In this document: positions 11,768-23,810 of the stretch, piece after piece | How the letters are laid out: the number at the start of each line of letters is the position of its first letter | Position numbering within the stretch: position 1 is the first letter of the stretch | NCBI GenBank assembly: GCA_963969395.1 | Contig: OZ017797.1 | Location: forward strand, 25,234,001-25,298,000 | Reading direction: 5' to 3' | DNA: 64,000 bases | Origin: Pseudoscleropodium purum | Lineage: Eukaryota; Streptophyta; Bryopsida; Hypnales; Brachytheciaceae | Notes under the pieces: model-generated | What the model was told of the DNA's origin: nothing | Databases searched by the model: none | Seen by the model: the letters and a program-made list of their open reading frames with translations, nothing else | Program-made: the position numbers and the translations under genes

Positions 11768-12695
11768 TTAACCCCTAAATTCCCAAGGCATTTTTCAGTC
11801 AAAAACCACTCAAAACTGCCGTTTTTGCTGTGTTCATTTAAGAATACAAAAAAAATTAATTTTTTTAGAATCTAACCATAGGATCTTGTACTTTACTTGT
11901 CTTAGCTCACATGGTAAAAATTTCATGAAGTTTGACTGTATAGATTGGAAGATATTAGCATTCAAAGTTGAAAAAGAAATTTTTTTTGAACACTAGCTTG
12001 CAAATTCAGATGACTTTGACTGCCAATTGTGAATTTTTTTGCACTACAAACTTTGAATTTAAAATTTTTTTATGTTGAAGAATTGAGTTGAAAGTCTTCA
12101 AAATCTTTTTTAAAAAGAAACACTTGATTTTCATTCTTTAAAAAAATGTTAAGTAGAAGTAGGTCTAAGATTGGAAAAAAAACTAAATTGTTTATAACTC
12201 CAAGATGGGATTAAAAGACAATAATTCCAATGGTGAGATTGTTTTAGCAATTGAACATAACAATCTAAAAAAGAAATTGTGAAAAATTGTGAAAATTGCA
12301 TTAAGAAATGAACCCTACAAGTTATTTTTTCAAGAAGATGCTGAAATTGCCCAAAAAACAAAATTGTCTTTAACTTTCTCATAATTAGTCCAAATAGAAC
12401 GAATCAAAGCTTCACATGTAGACAAAAAGAAAACATTTCAAGGGAAAAAAATTAAAATTTATTTTGATTTTTAGCAATTTTTTTTGTGTTGCTTGTTGAG
12501 TTCAGTTTCAAGCTTTTTGTGGTATAACTTTTGCTCCTGGGCACCAATTGAAATAAAAATTATATTCCCATGCAGATAATCAATTTTTCTATCTTACGGG
12601 AAAGTTTCAAAACAATTCACCAAAAATTGAGATCATAGGAACTTGCCCAAAATCTAATTTGTCCCCCGAAGGGACAATGGGAATTTAGGGGTTAA
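11768..12695 (+). mobile_element. Family A TTAA-type element, best-preserved plus-strand copy
   Basis: The left end is TTAA-CCCCTAAATTCCCAAGGCA (11,768). The right end, read in reverse complement, is TTAA-CCCCTAAATTCCCATTG (TTAA at 12,692-12,695). The first 14 bases of the two termini are identical. The element is 928 bases including both TTAA copies and has no open frame of note. TTAA target duplication with a terminus beginning CCC is the established signature of the piggyBac superfamily; assignment of this family rests on that plus the transposase relic elsewhere in the window. Confidence 0.85.
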
Positions 12696-12710
12696 AAGTG
12701 TGTACATCAA

Positions 12711-13439
12711 GGTGAATGCAAGAAACACTAGTACTATTTTGTGTCACATTTGCAATTTCTAAGTTGTGATTGGCCATATCTTTTGCAGATTTAAACCAAT
12801 GTATTTGAATTTTTTATGAAGATCAGTATTTAGACAATAATTAGAGAACTTATTTTTCAAAAAATTCAAAAATCATTTTATATTTAATTTTAAATTTAGC
12901 TAATTTGTCACACTTTGTAGTTTAGGGTTTTTTAGTATTGGGGACTATCCAAAATTAATTATCTAAAGCTGAAATTTTTGTGCTCTATTCCTACACTAGA
13001 GAGGCATGTGACTACCAAAAAGAACTTAAAAAAACATTATTTTATGTCTTCTACATCCATGCAAACATGGCTCCCTTGCGAGTGCAATTTTGAACATTGA
13101 AAATGGTTTCATAGATAATTTATTTAGTGAAATATATTTATGATGAAGTCTTTTCAAATTAAGATATTTTAGTTTCTTTGAAAATTATTTTTCTTATTTT
13201 TTACAGATTAAAATGTCAAAGTATCTATTTTCTTCAAAAACTTTGTTTCTCTATATTGTGAATAACTTTTGATCCAAATTTTTTTGAGATCTAATTTTTT
13301 TGGTGATATAATATTTATAGTATTATGCTAATTATCTATATTTTTTTAATTTTTAAATATTTTTTTTTCCAAAAGGTCACTAATACTAGCTAGTACTAGG
13401 TGAATGCTATGAAAACAAAAGGTGTTTCTTGCATTCACC
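12711..13439. mobile_element. Inverted-repeat-bounded repeat, class unknown (family C)
   Basis: An 18-base terminus GGTGAATGCAAGAAACAC at 12,711 is repeated exactly inverted at 13,421-13,439. The flanking hexamers CATCAA and CATTAA differ at one base and could be a target duplication. The interior (12,897-13,150) is shared with about 11,146-11,211 plus 11,440-11,640, where it is split by the TTAA insertion. Confidence 0.5.
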
Positions 13440-14500
13440 CATTAAACACATTTTTTACATTTAAAATTTATTTTTTAAATTATAAATTATTCCTGAAAAG
13501 ATTAGCACTACAATACAAAATACTACAAAAAAATGGGAGGTCTTTCTTGCAATCATGTTTTTAGGGGTTGAAGGGATTAAAACTATATACAACAAGTCAA
13601 TGTTGGAAGAGAATCTACAAATAAAATAGAAGAAAGAATTTTCTAAGTTTGAGATGTAGTACCGATGTTATAAGATGAAATAATGTAACTTTACCCAATG
13701 GCATCCAAATATGAATATTGGTACAATTTTCATCACTAAATTGTCTTATATTTGTTGAGAGATTTACTTGTAATTGAAAAGAGATTTCACTTTCTTGTTA
13801 GAGCAATGCCACTCATTCCCCCCAAACAAGGCTTGAAAAATATAATGGCTTGAGCCCTTCACCTCCCATGCTCTTGTAGACTCTTAATTATCTTCGCCAT
13901 CACAACCCAATAAAACTAGTCAAGACGTGGTTAAATGACTTGGCAAGCTAGCTTATAAGTTAGCTAGGATTGTTGGAATGTGAAAAAGAAGAATATGTGA
14001 GCTCAACAAGAGGCTTGTCTTTTGAGTAGATAGTCACTCAAAAGATAGTTTTTTTCAATTAGTTTTTGATGTTAAGTTAAATTTTTAAAAATGGAATTTA
14101 TAAACCCCCCTCCCCTATTCATATTTTTGAGTGCCTCTTGTGGTCACAATCAATATGGGATATTGCCACCACACACATTTTAGTAGCCGTATTTTGTACT
14201 TGTATTGCACTATGTTTGTATTCAATATTCATATGCAATATTTTATATTTGTAATTTAATCAAATCAACAACTTTTGTTTTTTCACAAAGGTGTTTGTGT
14301 GGTTAATTGAGTGTTGGTGTTCGCAGAGTTTCTTTGTTTTGCTAGAAAAAACTAAATCCACCATTGCAGTGGTAGTTGATAGTTCAATCAATGGTTCACG
14401 ATTTTCCTTGAGGGAGGGTGGGGCTAGCACCCAAGCTTGTAATCACAGGAGATAGTAAGCTCAATAACAAAAAATAAGCAATACACATGAGGACAAAACA
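13440..14500. other. Intergenic DNA, no gene seen
   Basis: AT-rich, with a fragment at 13,505-13,555 that is the inverse of sequence near 7,361-7,410. No coding region or RNA gene recognised. Confidence 0.5.
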
Positions 14501-15257
14501 ACCACTGTCAAAATCTGTGCCTTACAATTAACTATTTAGCAAGGAAGGTGTCTATTTAGTGAAGATGGTGTCTTGCGGTTTGGAGGGGCCAATTTGGCAT
14601 GGGTGGCCCCAAAGCATCCTTGGCTACGTACCCAATGGGGTCACAATCTCCCACTATCCATGCCCTTAGAGCCCAAGCCACCGGTTGACAATGCTCTTAG
14701 CCCACTTTCTTGTACACCACATGAAAAAAGTATGACTTTTCAAAGTGTTGACTTCTAATGTACCCCCCAAACCCTGCCTATGCTCTTACATGTTATTCAA
14801 AAACTTTACATTGCAGGTAAGATTCTATAGGGGTCCATTTTGCACCACGGTGACAATTAGGTGTGGTTCCCTTCAGTACGTGGTGTTGAATTTGCACAAC
14901 AGTAATCCAACTTTCCAGCACTTTGTCATCAGATTGGAAGGTGTCATCACTCCGTAGGACCCATTTTCTCCACGCTAAGTTAGCACCCAAGTTCATTCGG
15001 TTCCTATTCAGTTGACCTTATTTTGGGTGGAGATGCCCTCCGTGGCGTTTGATTGCATGAGCACTGTACGCTCTTTGGCTGGCACTGTGTCACCCAAGGT
15101 AAAGAAAACCCCACAGCAGCAGTGCAGTGGTACCGTCCTTTCTCTCGAGTATCCCAACAAAAAAATCAATAAAACTTGCAGTGTGGAGCCTAAACTGAGA
15201 AAAGCTGTAAGTTGGTATTCTATTTCGTGATTCATCCATGGATTGCCGTGCCTGCTT

Positions 15258-15279
15258 GCTCGCTCGCTCGCTCGCTCGT
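15258..15279. repeat. TCGC/GCTC microsatellite
   Basis: About five tandem copies of GCTC in the upstream region of the MYB gene. Confidence 0.85.
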
Positions 15280-16778
15280 ACCCTAGGAGCCGAGGTTCTT
15301 TACAGTAGTATGAGAATCGTTCCGTACGGTACATTATCAATAGCAGAGTGAAGCACTGTACACATATCATATGAGAAGACTCCTGCGAATATATCATAAA
15401 AAGCTTATTACGAGTATTTTAACAACTGGCTGTATCTTATAAGCCATCGCCAGTGGAAAGCCATTTGCGAGAAGCTGACAGCGACTACTGCATTGGAGTG
15501 AGCACCTCCGCATTTACTAATTAATGGATATCTTTCTGATTTTAATAACTTACTCAGCACATTCTTTACTGTGCGCAAGTCAACAGCAGCACCAATTCGG
15601 GTGCGGCACAGATCAGGGAGCTGATTTGGTTTCGAAAGGCAGAGATTTAGGGGAATTCTTTGGGTGACAAATTTGAGATTGTTTCAGTTGCACCCTTTTC
15701 CTTTCCCCCATCTTTTCGAGTGGAGGGCCTCCTTTTTAAAAACCCAAATGGGGTTCCTTTTTCATGTGCATTGTGCAGCACTGGCTTCCAGTCCCTTCCA
15801 CTGTCCAGCAAGCAGAGTGGACGCTGAAAACGAGGCAGAGGCGAAGGAGGCTCCATCCTGCATCCTGGATTCATGAGTATTAATAAACTGCCAACGATTC
15901 CCTACCTATCATCACTAGAGAGAATCTTCCCCGGTGTGGCAGCCTGTTTCTTGCAATCTGTGTGGGGTCATGAATCTTGCAATTTACTCTACTCTTACAA
16001 ATTCCCTTCTCCTGGTTTCCGGGTCCCTCTTTTTCTCCCAACGCCTCTTTATTTTTAATTCCTTGGTAATAATAACCTCCGCAAAAGAGATGAAACATCT
16101 GCTCGGCCTTTATGAGCCCATGATAACCCCGCCACAGGCTTCACGACACTGCGTCGCACGGCCATAGCGTAATCATGATGGAACGCCCGAATGGTAGACA
16201 CACGAAATAAATCACGCCCCACTGGAAACTCAAGTCCTCTGACTCCCCAAATCAATCCCAGTGCACGTTGCCATGGGAAAACTAGCCTTGGATTTTACCC
16301 TACTCCTTAGATTGCGCTCCAACCTACAACCACTCCAGCCTCAAGTTCTTTGCAACTATGAAACCACTCAATCATCCTCCAGAGTTTGGAATTTTGTTGT
16401 TGCTGAGCGTTTGATTGCAACCTCAGGCTTTTCCTCAACAACTGCGACTTCCTCGGCAGGAAAGAGCTACTGTAGCTAGCCCCACCTACTTACTTTAGCT
16501 GTTACCGTGCCTGTGTCAACAAAATCAGGCTGTCCGGCCCGGGGGTGGGATCCCAGTATCGAAACTTACATCCCGTTAATAGTAATTCACTGGGCAGATG
16601 ATGTCAGACTGGGTCTAGTCCAGTCTAGTCTATTCATTGCTGTGTGGTTCGAGGAGCTGGCCAGCGCTCGTTGTTGTAAGCTTAGTGGTTTGCGAGCCCA
16701 GCTTTCAGTCGGTTTCTGGGGACCCAGTTTGTGTGTGCTTTCGTCTTGTCCCCTTGTAGAGACAGTAGTGAGCGCCAG

Positions 16779-16785
16779 TATATAG
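16779..16785 (+). promoter_or_regulatory. Candidate TATA box
   Basis: TATATAG in a GC-balanced context about 860 bases upstream of the MYB start codon. If used, it implies a 5' leader of roughly 830 bases. Only sequence resemblance supports this. Confidence 0.25.
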
Positions 16786-17642
16786 CCTGCCCAGGTCCCC
16801 GTCTCAAAGGCTTTTGGCAAGCAATTGGGCTCTGATAGCGCCCCGCCGCTTGGTCATGTCCAACGCTTCAAATCCTGAGCCACGCCTTTTAACGGTGCTG
16901 CGCCTGCATTCTTAGACTCGGAGCGAGTCGAGTGCACATGGAAAAGCAGTCCAGATTGGGACGTCGCGACTCCTTGAAGGTTTGTTGTTTTTCCTTCAAG
17001 GCGACAGCGATGTTGCTCGGGTGGCCTTGAAGGAGCATTACAATGTTGTCCTGGGGTACGTTCAAACGCAATGTGTTGGATTTGAACACACGGTATACGC
17101 ATGTGGAGCGCCGACATGATCAAAAACTCGTTCAATGACCGGGACAGAAACCTCTCTTTTGGGGCTTCGTAACTTGGACTGTTATGTTGTTTTGTGAGCT
17201 AGCGCGTGCAAAGGGGGTCTAGATTCGTGTACATACAGTCGCTTTTAGGGAACCAGTGTTATCGCCGTTTGGGACGCATCAGGAGACTGCAGACATTGTC
17301 CAAGTGGCTGGATTCCAAAGGCGTTCGGACAGGAATCGGCTAGCGTATTCCTTGCTTGACTCTTCATTAGGCTTCAATTGTATCCCAAGTTTGTGTATGG
17401 GCTTGTGGCTAGCTAGCTAGGGCTGCGTTTTCAATTTCCACCGATCGTTTGTTGTCGCATTTCACATCTGCATGGACCCCGTGGTTCATGTGTTTCTAGT
17501 CTTTTCTAGAGCTTGGCATGTCGAGTAATGGCGCAAGTTTGAAACCCAATTGTTTCCAGGGGGTATGCTCTCTCTCTTCTGTCAGTTGGCGAGGTTGTCA
17601 ACGCAATTTGTATTGAAACGTCTGTAGTAGAATCGCGTAAAC

Positions 17643-19703
17643 ATGGTGGTTATGGAGGAACGGAGCTCCTGGTCGGCCGGCGCGGCGAAGCTCATGGGCC
17701 AGGTGCACTTCTCGGAAGACGGCCAGCGATCCCAGCAGCAATGGCCGCCTTCTCCAAATTTCCTGATTGCCTCCCGAGGATTCTCCTCGGCCGAAACGGT
17801 GACCACTTCGAACTCGGAATCCGACACGGGAACGCCTGTGAGCCACTCCAACATCCCCTTCCAAGCGCTCGGGGAACGACACTCCTGGCGCGGCGTGCAA
17901 ACGCGCTCCAGCGACGACGACGACATGGAACATGGCAGCGTAGAGGAGGACATGAAGGAGGACGAAGACCACGAGGACATGATGGAGGGCAGGTTTCTCG
18001 GCCGGGAGGGGGAGAGCGTCCAGTCGAAGCTCTGCCCGCGCGGACACTGGCGACCCGCGGAAGATGAGAAGCTCCGAGAGCTGGTCGCGCAGTATGGGCC
18101 ACAGAACTGGAACCTGATTGCGGAGAAACTGCAAGGCCGATCAGGTAATATTACACATGCGAGCTTGTATCCCAATCGTTCGTTTTTTGTTTGGATCTTT
18201 ATCGGGGTAGATCTAAAGCTCCTTTTGCAATCGATCACTGGACTTCGGGTTGCACATTGGAGACGAAGAAATTGAAACGCTGTTGCCGTAGAAATCTAGA
18301 ACCACATGAGTGATGGCGTTCCCGGCGCCATCAATTGCGTGATTTTGAAAGTTGACGTAAGATTTGGGGTGGGCGTGTTTTTCAGGCAAGAGCTGCAGGC
18401 TGCGTTGGTTCAACCAACTGGACCCGCGCATCAACCGGCGACCATTCACGGAGGAAGAGGAGGAGCGTTTGCTGGCCGCGCACCAGTTCCACGGCAACAA
18501 GTGGGCGATGATCGCGCGCCTCTTCCCGGGGCGGACCGACAACGCCGTCAAGAACCACTGGCACGTCGTCATGGCGCGCAAGTACCGGGAGCGGTCGCGC
18601 GCTTACGGACGCCGCAAGGCGCAGATGAATCGCCGAGGCGGCGGTGGCGGCAGCAGCAAGGCTCGCCACGGCAGTCACCCCCCGCCTCACCAGGGCTCGG
18701 GGACGGGAACGGGAACGGATTCCATCACGGCGTGGATTGAGAAGTACGCATTGACGGGAGAGTCGGACACAGCGAACCGCCCGAGGTCGTCTCTCTCGTC
18801 TCTCTCGGGATCACCCACCTTCACCAGGCCGCAACAACATCACACCGCCAATTTGCAACAAAACTCGACGGACGAAGCGTCGTCTAAGCTTCCGAGGTTT
18901 TCTGGCAACGATTTCGGAAGCACACCACCGATATCGGTCTCACCATCACTCCCACCAGGTGCTTAGGGTGATTCAATCGGGACCTTTAACTTCTTAGAGA
19001 TCTTCACCACTAGGGTGATCAATTGGGATACATGTTGAATCGGGTGAATATGTTATTTGTCTGATTTTCTACGCTCTTGTGGCCATCATTTGATTGGTTG
19101 TAACCATTTGGGATGTGCTAATGTTTGGTTTGCTGTGCAGGTTCTCGTCCCTGGGACCCCATGGACAGCCAGATCAGCTCTGGGCTGCTAACGCGAGCGG
19201 CGGAAGCGCGAGCCCAGCGAGGCGGCATCCTAGAGATACCGCAACCGCCAGAGTCTTTCATTGGATTCAAAGCAACGCCACAAGGCAACCTGTACACACA
19301 CTGGAGCTCTTCCCTGCCCAACCCATTTGCGAATAAGGTTGAAGACTTGTACAAATCTTACCCGAACGGCGAGCACCGCGCGCAGATCCAACGGCATCTG
19401 GGTGTCGATACCGGTCGACCAGTGGTCCGCCCCCCGGCACCGACTTTCTGCAGACAGGACACGACAAAGGAGCTCGGGAATTGGAAGCCTCTGGCGCTTT
19501 CCGGGAACGTCATTGAGCAACGGCACGAATCGACATGGGTGTGCAAGGAAAGCAGCGCGCTCAAGCTCGGGATTTCGTCATGGCCGGTAAAATCCAGTGT
19601 CCCGGCAAATTCCCCAGAAGAAGACTCTGGTGTCACGGCTCCTTCCCATTCTGAGCCTGCAGCAGTTCCATTCATTGATTTTCTCGGCGTGGGAGCGGCG
19701 TGA
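17643..19703 (+). CDS. R2R3-MYB transcription factor, MYB52/54/105/117 type
   Basis: Sequence-specific DNA-binding nuclear regulator. Model: exons 17,643-18,144, 18,386-18,958 and 19,141-19,703 (545 aa). All introns are GT-AG and phases agree; intron 1 falls in the codon before KSCRLRW, the usual first intron site of plant R2R3-MYBs. R2 spans about residues 131-179 ([21 protein letters not shown]) and R3 about 183-231 ([40 protein letters not shown]). The regular Trp series is present, with Phe at the first R3 position as is normal. The [11 protein letters not shown] and [18 protein letters not shown] wording is characteristic of subgroup 21 (Arabidopsis MYB52, 54, 56, 105, 117). An acidic stretch (about residues 88-115) precedes R2, and the long C-terminus has no motif I recognise. 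Family members act in boundary formation, meristem or cell-wall programmes in flowering plants; the role here is unknown. The start ATG has a good AACATGG context; a second Met is at codon 4. Confidence 0.95.
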
Positions 19704-22700
19704 ATCATAAGCCTGGCTCCCAATTTTTGTGTGTTTGATTTTTTTCTGTACAGGGCTGCTTGGGAAAACCATGCCAAGCGACGAGTAGCAGGAATGTTAG
19801 GGCTCCATTCATTCTTCCCAAGGGAACGTTACCAAGGGGCACCAAGAGGAGACCTGGCGCTCATTTTGAAGATCACCTCTATGATAGCCAAAGCGCAAGT
19901 CTTTTTTTTTTCCCATTTTTGAGACTTCTGCTCAGGCTTCTTCGGTCCAATTTTGCGCGCTTCGATTGATCATCGGAGGCGGCTTCGTTTTTTGTGCAAT
20001 CAGTAGGGGGTTAGTATTACCTGGATAAGCTAAATTCTCCAGTTGTTTTCGTACATATATAGAAGATGTTCTTCAGGCTTGCAGTAGAGACCGTTTCCGC
20101 TTCTGTAAAGAGACAAACCGTTTTGTACATTGGACGCTGGTAGCATTTCATGGAACTTGAGACATTCCGATCGAAAATTGTGAGAAAGAAACACTGAGAT
20201 AGACCCGAGAGATCAGACAGACAGAGAGAGAGAGAGAGAGGGAGAGTTCGTTCGACACCTTGATTCTTACTGCACTTACTATGTCAGTGGTGCCGAAGTT
20301 GACAATAATTCAATTCAAAAGAGATGGAAGGAGCCGAGGCAGTGATGAAGATTGCCTGGATTTAATACCCATCAATTGTAGAAATCCCAACTGAAATGTT
20401 CGGCCCTCCTCTACTTTGAGTTTATTGAGGCAATAAAGATGACACGTGTTCCTTGACACTAAGATTTGAAATCATGTCTGCCTGCCTTCATGGCTTGCAT
20501 CTCGTTGACTTACGCTAGTTCAAGATGATTGATCAATCTGCTTATGGCGTGGAATGTTGTGCCAATTACTTGTTATATTGTTGTCATAGCCATGTCATCC
20601 TCTTTGAAAATTTGCCAGCCGTTCAGGTTGGTTTTACAGTTATTCTTGCAGCAACAAACCATGCATTGTACGGGTCTCCGCTCCAATCTAATTCGTTTGG
20701 CCGTCGATGAGTGTGGGAATGTCTGATGAGATTTATCTTGAATGTGCGACTTTTTGTTTCTGACTTCAAAGTGTTGCCATCATTAATCCGCTATTATTGG
20801 GTGTCAGATGAGAGTAAGATCTAGTGCTCGTGTTTGCTAACCCCGAGTTTTGCAGTTCAACGAACGTAGCGCTCTGAAGGAATTGAAGATCGAGATTGTG
20901 CTGATTAAGTGAATTGATGGGGAGAAACTCTCCCAACTGTTGACTTTGTCTGTACTGTATGGAGTTTCCCCCATGGCGGGATCTCTTCCTCACACGCTAG
21001 AATGCTTCTGCTCATTGTTTTGCTCTGCAAATTTTCAGATCATTTGCACTTAAAACTGTCGCCATTATTGAATGGCAGAGACGACCCTGGGAAAGGTCGA
21101 ACCGGATCCTCTGAAGCTGATCAATTCCTTTGAATGCTAATAATCGATTGCTCCTGTCCAGTTCTGCTAGGGCTGATTCTTATGATCATCGCATCTGGTA
21201 ACTACCATTCGTTCGCAACAACGTAACGTTCTTCAACTAGGAAACTTCATTGATAACTTCCATGGTACTCATGATCACAAAAATTCTCTGGAGATGCTCT
21301 ATATATATGAACTGGTTAGCTAGACCAGACCGGAGTCGTGTACGTATGACCATTTTTCTTCCGCTACACCTGCCCAAGATTCTCAGTTAGAAAATCTTAA
21401 GGTGATGATCAACTTTCCCTAGCAAGAACCGCATGAGGTCCATTATATTAATTAGTTCATCGCCATCATTGAATCATCAAATGTTAGTTCCAGTGTCCAG
21501 TCATGTTGTGTAAGACTACAGTTACAGATTACGAAGAGTCGTCATTAAGTTCCATCGGCCGGGAGCGGTACATCGCCAGTTGCTCATCTGTACTCGGACG
21601 CTCGCCTTGTCCGTCTTATTAACAAAAATCTTACTTACTGCCTGTTAGTGCATGTCACCACCCGCGTAGTTAAATCCGATTTCAGAGTCTGAAGTAACCA
21701 CTGTAAAACTGCAGCTAGCAGCAACTGATCTTCAGGAGTAACAGCATTGGCAGACTCCGTTTCACTTCACTTCACTCCACTCACTTTCAATGGGCGCCAG
21801 GTTGAATTCAAATCAGTAACTTCCTAGCTTGTCGCATGTAAATTGTGACTAGGAGAGTAAGTTGCTTCCAGGCCACTAGTTACACTCCTGTCGATAGTAC
21901 TGGTTCAACAGATCCATGCAGTACTAGCTAGCTAATTAACTGGGAAGTAGCCTTATTATCTCCGTACAACAAACGGATGATTTTAATGACATTATCTACC
22001 GTAACTAGTCGCAAGTTCAGTGACTTCAGTCACTGCAGAGAATTTCCCGGTCAACATTTTTGGCAGTCTGCAAAATGCCCGGAGAAAAACAAAAGGACCA
22101 CAGTAAAAATAAAGTCATCCTGCCCTGTCGAAGATTGTGTTCAGATGACTCCAAAGAGCAAGTATGATTCGGGGAATTTACTCCTTTCCAGCACACACAT
22201 GTGCAACTTGTTGATTGATTGCGGGAGAGGGGGGAATGTACGTACTTTTCTAGCTAGACTAGCTAGCAGGCACTGGAACAAATCCATTGATTGACTGCAG
22301 TGGCCGGAGTTCGTTTCGTTTCCATACCGGAATTGATATTTCTTTTTTGATCTCCTGCCTTTGCCTGTTACGTTGTTGTTGTTGAACTCCGATTCGACCG
22401 TAGTGCATGTTTGCACAACCCAGCTGCGAGTTATAACATAATGCAAGGACGGACTGCCGCAACTGAGAAGCAGGTGAGTTTTTCTGTCTGAAGGGCTGGC
22501 TGATGAGTCCTTGAAGTACGAACAATTTGAACTTAACAGTAAGGCCAAGTTGGCTTCGGTTACGACTTCATTGATCACTGCTTGTCGTCTGCGTCTGTTG
22601 GGAACAACAGTTCCAAATGTGTGGTGATTCGGGATTGGTGAATGACATGCTCGTTTTCAGGAATGGGCTTCCAAAAATATCCGAGCTCATCAATGCCATT

Positions 22701-22740
22701 GACATTACTAGCAAGAGTAATTTCTGCGAAGTTAAAGTAC
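19704..22740. other. Non-repetitive region downstream of the MYB gene
   Basis: The first few hundred bases are probably 3' untranslated region. The rest stays GC-balanced and free of the dispersed repeats until about 22,740. Small frames occur on both strands but none resembles a known protein or carries splice-consistent extensions. Confidence 0.5.
20216..20246. repeat. GA microsatellite
   Basis: A run of GA dinucleotides preceded by CAGA units, about 520 bases past the MYB stop codon. Confidence 0.85.
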
Positions 22741-22879
22741 ATTATTCAAAGTTAAAGTACCTGGATATGTGTGCTAGGAATTTTCCATGAAGTTTAGGGT
22801 GAAAAAATTATTTAGTAATTTTTTGACACTTACACAATATTCTTTGAATTTTCAAAGTTGAAAAGACAAGGTGCTCTAT

Positions 22880-23810
22880 TTGACCCTAAAAATCAAAGAA
22901 TTAGTTGAAGCCACTTTTTCATCAATGAAAACTCAAAATTGTTATTTCTATTGCAAAGAGCAAAATTTATGGAAAAAAGGTCTAAATATCTAACCATATG
23001 ATCTTGCACTAAACTAGTGTGAAAATGTGTTGAAGAAATTTGAGAAACACGGATCACATAGATTGTAAGATCTTTGCAAATAAAGTGAAGATGACGTTTG
23101 TACTTGCCTAACTAGATTATTAGGCTTTGAATCTTCTTAGTCTAATATTTTTGCAATACAAATCTTGAATATAAGGATTTTTATGTTGAGAATTGAAGAA
23201 TTGACAATCTAGGAAAAAATGGAAGAAAAAACACTTACTTTTTATTTTATAAGAAATTATTAAGCACTAGAAATAGGTACAATATAGAAGGAAAAACTAC
23301 ATCAATAATATTTTTAAGATGGAATTGATACATACTAATCTCAATCATGAGATTGTTCCAAGAAACAAATTTAAGCATGTAAAATTCATTTTTTTGAAAA
23401 ATTGTAAAAATTGAATTCATAAACAAATCCAATACATTGGGTTTTCTATAAGATGCTCGAATTGCCTCCAAAATAAGATGCTCGCATAACTTTCTCACCA
23501 CTATTCCAAGAAGAGTAAATCAAACGTTTCCACGTAAACGATAGTGTTTTCTATGAGAGTGAAAAATCAATATTTTGAGTTTTTGTGAATTTATTTAGCT
23601 ACCCAACAAAATCCATTTTGACCTTTGTGTGGCTTAATTTTGTTTCCAGTCACCAATTTAAATTTAAATAAAGATTATAATCCCATAAAGCCAATGTGTT
23701 TTTTTATCTTCAAAAAGAATTTCAAAAATCATGCCAAAAATTGAGACCATAGGAACCTACCTAAACTTTCATTTGTCCCTTGAATAGACATTTGGTCCTT
23801 TGGGGTTTAA
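22880..23810 (+). mobile_element. Family A TTAA-type element
   Basis: The left end is TTGA (mutated TTAA) followed by CCCTAAAAATCAAAG at 22,880. The right end is GGTCCTTTGGGG followed by TTTAA (TTAA at 23,807-23,810). Internal blocks match the copies at 8,951 and 11,768 throughout: 'actcaaaattgttatttct', 'gatcttgcactaaactag', 'gattattaggctttgaatc', 'ccatttgtccctt' type end. About 931 bases, like the other full copies. An 84-codon minus-strand frame inside it is incidental. Confidence 0.75.

Larger units (their letters stand above)
14500..17642. other. Non-repetitive upstream region of the MYB gene
   Basis: Base composition changes abruptly here to near-balanced GC, with none of the AT-rich repeat families. 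Several frames of 60-130 codons are open on both strands, but they overlap one another and show no family pattern. I read the block as promoter and 5' leader territory of the MYB gene. It contains a TCGC tetranucleotide run at 15,258-15,279. Confidence 0.55.

Noticed and set aside
15008..15397. 129-codon minus-strand frame upstream of the MYB gene
   Set aside because: Contains a GCTC microsatellite-encoded RASE repeat, overlaps other frames, and matches no family.
17582..18238. Long minus-strand frame (218 codons) opposite MYB exon 1
   Set aside because: It lies entirely opposite a confirmed GC-rich coding exon; its openness follows from codon bias on the other strand, and it has no family pattern.
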